From Liolophura sinensis (lineage: Eukaryota > Mollusca > Polyplacophora > Chitonida > Chitonidae): a stretch of 64,000 bases of DNA. The notes beneath the pieces were generated by a model. The model was not told where the DNA came from and ran no database searches. It saw only the letters and a program-made list of their open reading frames with translations. How positions within the stretch are numbered: the first letter of the stretch is position 1; every line of letters starts with the position of its first letter. The position numbers were made by a program, and so were the translations under genes. Below are positions 54,753-64,000 of this stretch, piece after piece. Where the stretch lies: the NCBI RefSeq assembly GCF_032854445.1, contig NC_088295.1:9535385-9599384 (forward strand). The letters are read 5' to 3'.

Positions 54753-55050
54753 GGATCCTCCACCGAAAACTAGAGAAATGGCCATTTCTAACACAATTGT
54801 GGGAAGATAACAGTGCCAAACGATTGCTTGATTGTTGAAGTTCCACGCCTGAGGGTTAAGTGCGAGCCTCAAATGTCTATAATTCCACAAAAAAGCTCCT
54901 TGCAGAAGGCAGAAAAGTTAACATCCTGGTCACACATTTTTGAAATCACCAGGTGAATTACGTTCCAGTGAACGTGCATTAAACTTTTTTTGTTGTCGTT
55001 CGTAATTGACGTCTAAAAGCAAGGGTTTGTGGAAGTGGACCTAACTGTCA

Positions 55051-55206
55051 ATGGGACCAGCCTGTCACAAGGAAACACCAGCCTGTCACAAGGAAACACC
55101 AGCCGGTCACAAGGAAACATCAGCCTGTCACAAGGAAACATCAGCCTGTCACAAGGAAACACCAGTCTGTCACAAGGAAACACCAGCCTGTCATAAGGAA
55201 ACACCC
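55051..55206. repeat. 21-bp tandem repeat, about 7 copies
   Basis: The unit is AGCCTGTCACAAGGAAACACC with few differences. As 21 is a multiple of three, it reads CHKETPA repeats on the plus strand and a CDRLVFP-type repeat on the minus strand. There is no sign that either is a gene. Confidence 0.93.
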
Positions 55207-55496
55207 CACTGTGGTGTGACAGAAACAGTCTTATACACTATGTTAAAATCCAAGCAAATGAATGGACGGAAAACATGAATAAAAATAAGATATGTGGCAG
55301 TGGGTCCCGGTGCCATTAGACCATAGGCAGTTAGGTTTGGGGTTCGCGTTGCTGTTTTCAGTGATCACTAAAAGAAAACACAGAGTCTCTTTGAACTGGT
55401 GGGAAAAGTTGAACCAAAACAGACAGGCCATAAATGATATGACGTTATTCACCATGCATTATCTCTCACCAACTGGAAAAAAAGCAAAGATCTTGG

Positions 55497-55709
55497 CTGA
55501 GGGGGTTAGCGCCGCAATGTCCAAGGAGCCTCTCATCAATGCAGTTGCTGGCTTCCTCTCCGGGTGTATGTGGGAAGGTCAGTCAGCAACGTGCGGATGG
55601 TCGTAGGTTTCCCGCGGGCTCTGCCCGGTTTCCTCCCGCCATAATGCTGGCCGCCGTCATAAAAGTGAAATCTTCTTGAGTACGGCGCAATACACCAATC
55701 AAATTAATT
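55497..55709 (+). mobile_element. SINE family A, internally deleted copy
   Basis: A shortened head (GGGGGTTAGCGCCGCAATGT) is followed by GCCTCTCATCAATGC. The B-box region (GAGTTCAAGTCC) is deleted, and a near-complete body and tail follow (GAGTACGGCGCAATACACC). Confidence 0.85.
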
Positions 55710-55794
55710 CATTTACAAACGAGGATATTTTGGCCAGATTTCCATGTCGAGGGAAAGGATAGGAACTTTCATGCATGGGGTATAACGACGGATT

Positions 55795-55925
55795 ATTTTA
55801 TTCGATTGGTGTTTAAAGTCGTGCTCGAGAATTTTTAACTTATGACGTTGGTCAGTTTATAGGGGGCGGCTAAATCACCGACCTTTGTTACGTATCTGGT
55901 AAACCTTCTGACTTACAAAGCCGCC
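55795..55925 (-). mobile_element. SINE family A, degraded 3' fragment
   Basis: TTTTATTCGATTGGTGTTTA, CTCGAGAATTTTTAACTTAT and GACGTTGGTCAGT in family order, minus orientation. It is highly diverged and faces the plus-strand copy 85 bp away. Confidence 0.6.
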
Positions 55926-56856
55926 GCCGAAATGGCAAGAACTGGGTCTGAACGTGCCATGCATCTCCTTGCTCTGGACCTGCATGACTGTCTCAGCCAA
56001 CCAGTGCATGAGGGAGGTATATCGGTTTCAAAACTATCCATGCACGCAGACGCATATAGAATGGTCTTCGTATGTAGAATCAAATATTTTTCGTATGGCT
56101 TGAACAAAACAATAAAGTGATGATAATAAACGTGTTAAAAGTGAAAATCCAGACATGTAATCCTAATGGTACACAGGACACCGATGCCAATGTCAGATGT
56201 ACAGAGTGAAAAAAGTTATATTACAAGCGTGATACTAAAGGGTCTCCTGCTTATCTTTTGAAATATCTCAATAGAATTTTTGGTGCAATTTGGTAGAAAG
56301 CTCCATCAAATCCCAATGTATGCGCAGAGTAAATCCTTGAGCCATTATACCGTTTTCGACGGTTTCCTTATACCCCATGCTTGCATCTGAGAATACTCAC
56401 AGTCTTCCTGATCCTCTATGTCCATTCACCGATTCACAGGGAATACCTACTGTAAATATCCTGGTCACGGCACCCACAAGGTTGTCACTTTTGAGGTACA
56501 TAAATACCATGGCTCAGAGTATATTATATGGGGATCTCCGGTAATGGCATATATGGGATATACAGAAGGCAAGAAATATTACCGTGTACAAAGAAAATTA
56601 ATTTCCTCCAAACGGCTGAGAACGCATCTCCGGATTGCCGAGCTTCTGGGGCCTAGGTGCCTCCTGAACCCTCCTCTGATGTGCTGTAATGGTGTCCCCC
56701 ACCCCCCACTAGATCCGCTCTTACACATATATGCATATATGCTGGAAAATAACTTCATGAGTAATCTCATAAGCATTTTGACGTACGTTAAGTCAATAAA
56801 ACTCGCTATAAGGTGAAAATATGAGCTCTGTATAGGTTATCTCGAGTGCCATCAAG

Positions 56857-56862
<6 letters not shown>
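55926..56862. other. Intergenic, nothing recognised
   Basis: No conserved exon or repeat seen. A 132-codon frame at 56418-56816 is not recognised. Confidence 0.5.

Positions 56863-56905
<43 letters not shown>
56863..56905. repeat. (TA)n microsatellite
   Basis: About 21 TA units without interruption. Confidence 0.97.
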
Positions 56906-56908
<3 letters not shown>

Positions 56909-56965
56909 CAGACTGGAATTAAACACGCACCACTGGTCATAGACCGTCACCTACACGATATATGG

Positions 56966-57240
56966 TTTGATTTATTTATTTATTTATTTGATTGGTGTTT
57001 TACGCTGTACACAAGAATATTTCACTTATACGACGGCGGCCAGCATTATGATGGGTGGAAACCGGGCAGAGCCCGGGGGAAACCCACGACCATCCGCAGG
57101 TTGCTGGCAGACCTTCCCACGTACGGCCGGAGAGGAAGCCAGCATGAGCTGGACTTGAACTCACAGCGACCGCATTGGTGAGACTCCTGGGTCATTACGC
57201 TGCGCTAGCGTGCTAACCGACTGAGCCACGGAGGCCCCCC
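56966..57240 (-). mobile_element. SINE family A, full length, with 13-bp target duplication
   Basis: Complete minus-strand copy from TTTGATTTATTTATTTATTT to GAGCCACGGAGGCCCCCC. The flanks ACACGATATATGG at 56953-56965 and 57241-57253 are identical. Confidence 0.95.
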
Positions 57241-57253
57241 ACACGATATATGG

Positions 57254-57976
57254 AGTTTAAACTTCGCGCCCATTACTGCAGTTTGTCACGCCTTGTATCA
57301 CATGCAAGGGGTCTAGAACTGGTATCTTTTCTCGAAGTTTCTTGGTACAATGAGGTTTTTCCCTACGTCATGCCAAGTAAAATGCGATTGAACCTGACCG
57401 GTGGCTAGCTATAGTTAACACTCCCTTGGTTACACATGGTTAGGTTGGTGTAGGCGTATTCACCACGAAGTGTGCGACCTAAATATACACTATAACACAG
57501 CTGAACAATGCACAAGCACAAAAAAGGATAATTTATATTTATCCCCGCTTTTCCCGCCCGGCATTCCTTCAGAACAATTCAAGTCTATCACGGGCACTAC
57601 ATGTAGGCTCCTTCCTAACTGCAGGCCTAGGCTATAGTTACGTCATTAATCGACAATCGTACACTTTAACCGCCTTCGATTTCATTGTACAGTCATACTG
57701 GTGCCACGAAATAGCCTACCTATAGAATATTTTAAACAAAATACCTGGTTGTTAAAACAGTTCTAAAACTGTTTTAACTCATCTGTAGATAGAGCCTATT
57801 ACAGGGCTACACGTGGATTTCATGTTGATTTATTTAGCTTGTTAACTTCGTTTTTCTTAATGATTGTCTGTCCTAAATCACACACATAAGAATCAATTTC
57901 ACTCCCACGTCACATTGACACTATCTCGCGGTCGCTGTGAGCTCATGTATTTGTCAAATTGCAGTACCGTAATTCT
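57254..57976. other. Upstream of UBE2D copy 2, nothing recognised
   Basis: No exon or repeat. A short inverted motif, AACAGTTCTAAAACTGTT (57757-57774), is present. Confidence 0.45.
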
Positions 57977-58023
57977 CCGCTAGAAGGCGCTGCTATGGCA
58001 TTGACTCATACCGCGCATGCTCA
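57977..58023 (+). promoter_or_regulatory. CTCF-like site plus CGCGCATGCTCA box, UBE2D copy 2 promoter
   Basis: CCGCTAGAAGGCGCTG at 57977-57992 matches the CTCF core at most positions. CGCGCATGCTCA at 58012-58023 is identical in its 12 bases to the box upstream of copy 1. Spacing between the two motif starts is 35 bp here and 41 bp in copy 1. They lie 84-130 bp before the ATG. Confidence 0.55.
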
Positions 58024-58106
58024 TAAACTTTCCGCTTTGACGAAGGGAGAGACGGAAGAAGGGAAGGAAAGATACGACTATATTTCGGGTTTATAACATC
58101 ACAAAC

Positions 58107-63277
<5,171 letters not shown>

Positions 63278-64000
63278 TGATCGTGTACATTTTTATCTGT
63301 ATTAGCAATCAACGGAACTGTCTTCTGGAGCCCGTGCTGGCTCAGTAAGCTAGTTGTTCTCAGTGAAGTCAATCGCCCTCTGAGTAATGAGGTGGTAAGC
63401 TTAAATACAGTGACAACAGCTTAAAGTTAAAAAGGTTTGTCAGGTACATGTTGAAGGGGGATTGACTGCAGGAACTCTAGTTTCCACCATTTATAAACCT
63501 TACCATTATCATGTAATTAAAGTTTTTGAGAAGACCATTTAAAACCACTCAAGCAAATAAGTGGCTTTAAGATATATATAGGTCATCCAAGCCAGACATA
63601 ACTATTTGGTCAATATATCTATAAATGCTGGACCAAATGTAACAAAATTAGGTATAAGCCTTAATTCCATAGGCCTTAAGAATTGGTTAACTGCAAAGGA
63701 GGACAATTTATGAGAACTTCTTTTACTTAAGTAAGTATTTCTAATTTGGTTGTGTCCATTCCTTTATCTCTTTAGAGTGCAAGTCCATCAGTGGGAGACA
63801 TGTAATATGCTTTTGGATGCAAAGTTTTCTAGTTGTAAGAATTGTTAAAAGTGCTTGACTTCTACTCTTCAAGTTTTGTTAACATGAACTATGAGAAAGT
63901 GGTCCTTTAGTCCTCACTTTGCATTGAAGTTAGTGATATCTGTAAGCTATGGTTCCACTTGTGCACATTACCAACATTCTCTTTAACAACCTATGTGTTT

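Overview
This is a gene-poor, repeat-rich stretch of an invertebrate nuclear genome, most likely from a lophotrochozoan (mollusc or brachiopod grade). Genes have many short exons with GT-AG introns. The gene families are animal-specific or typical of animals: a Ly6/quiver-like GPI protein, a CISD2-like iron-sulfur protein and UBE2D-class ubiquitin-conjugating enzymes. The non-genic DNA is filled with tRNA-derived SINEs of the kind I associate with molluscs and their relatives. The species itself cannot be fixed from the sequence alone.

All four supported genes are on the + strand. (1) 11732-13817: the last two coding exons of a ten-cysteine Ly6/uPAR (quiver/sleepless-like) GPI-anchored protein; the signal-peptide exon was not found. 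(2) 34446-37743: a complete three-exon CISD2-like gene, 131 residues, with a 2Fe-2S CDGSH motif split by a GC-AG intron. (3) 44315-48853: a complete six-exon UBE2D (UbcH5/effete) gene, 147 residues. (4) 58107-63175: the first four coding exons of a second UBE2D gene in tandem with the first, running off the right edge. The two UBE2D copies share every intron position and phase visible, and both have a CTCF-like box followed by a CGCGCATGCTCA box about 70-130 bp upstream of the ATG.

The rest is mobile and tandem-repeat DNA. SINE family A (about 265 bp, tRNA-like head, AAATAAATAAAT tail) has about 17 full or partial copies, six with perfect target-site duplications visible. SINE family B (about 340 bp, tRNA-like head, tail ending in CACTCACTCA) has four clear copies, two of them inverted inside the Ly6 intron. 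A third family is seen only as 3' tails. There are also a probable non-autonomous DNA element with inverted arrays of GGACAAAAGCCC-like units (29954-30945) and fold-back elements in UBE2D introns. Minisatellites include a 2.4-kb array of 49-bp units with a 245-bp higher-order repeat, an 0.86-kb array of 27-bp units, an 0.8-kb array of 44-bp units, a 48-bp array, a 41-bp array and several 21-40-bp arrays. Several arrays are open in more than one frame and give long but probably non-genic ORFs.

I see no operons, CRISPR arrays, rRNA genes or intact tRNA genes. The most notable points are the UBE2D tandem duplication with a retained upstream promoter module, the GC-AG intron of CISD2, the inverted SINE pair in the Ly6 intron, and the higher-order structure of the minisatellites.
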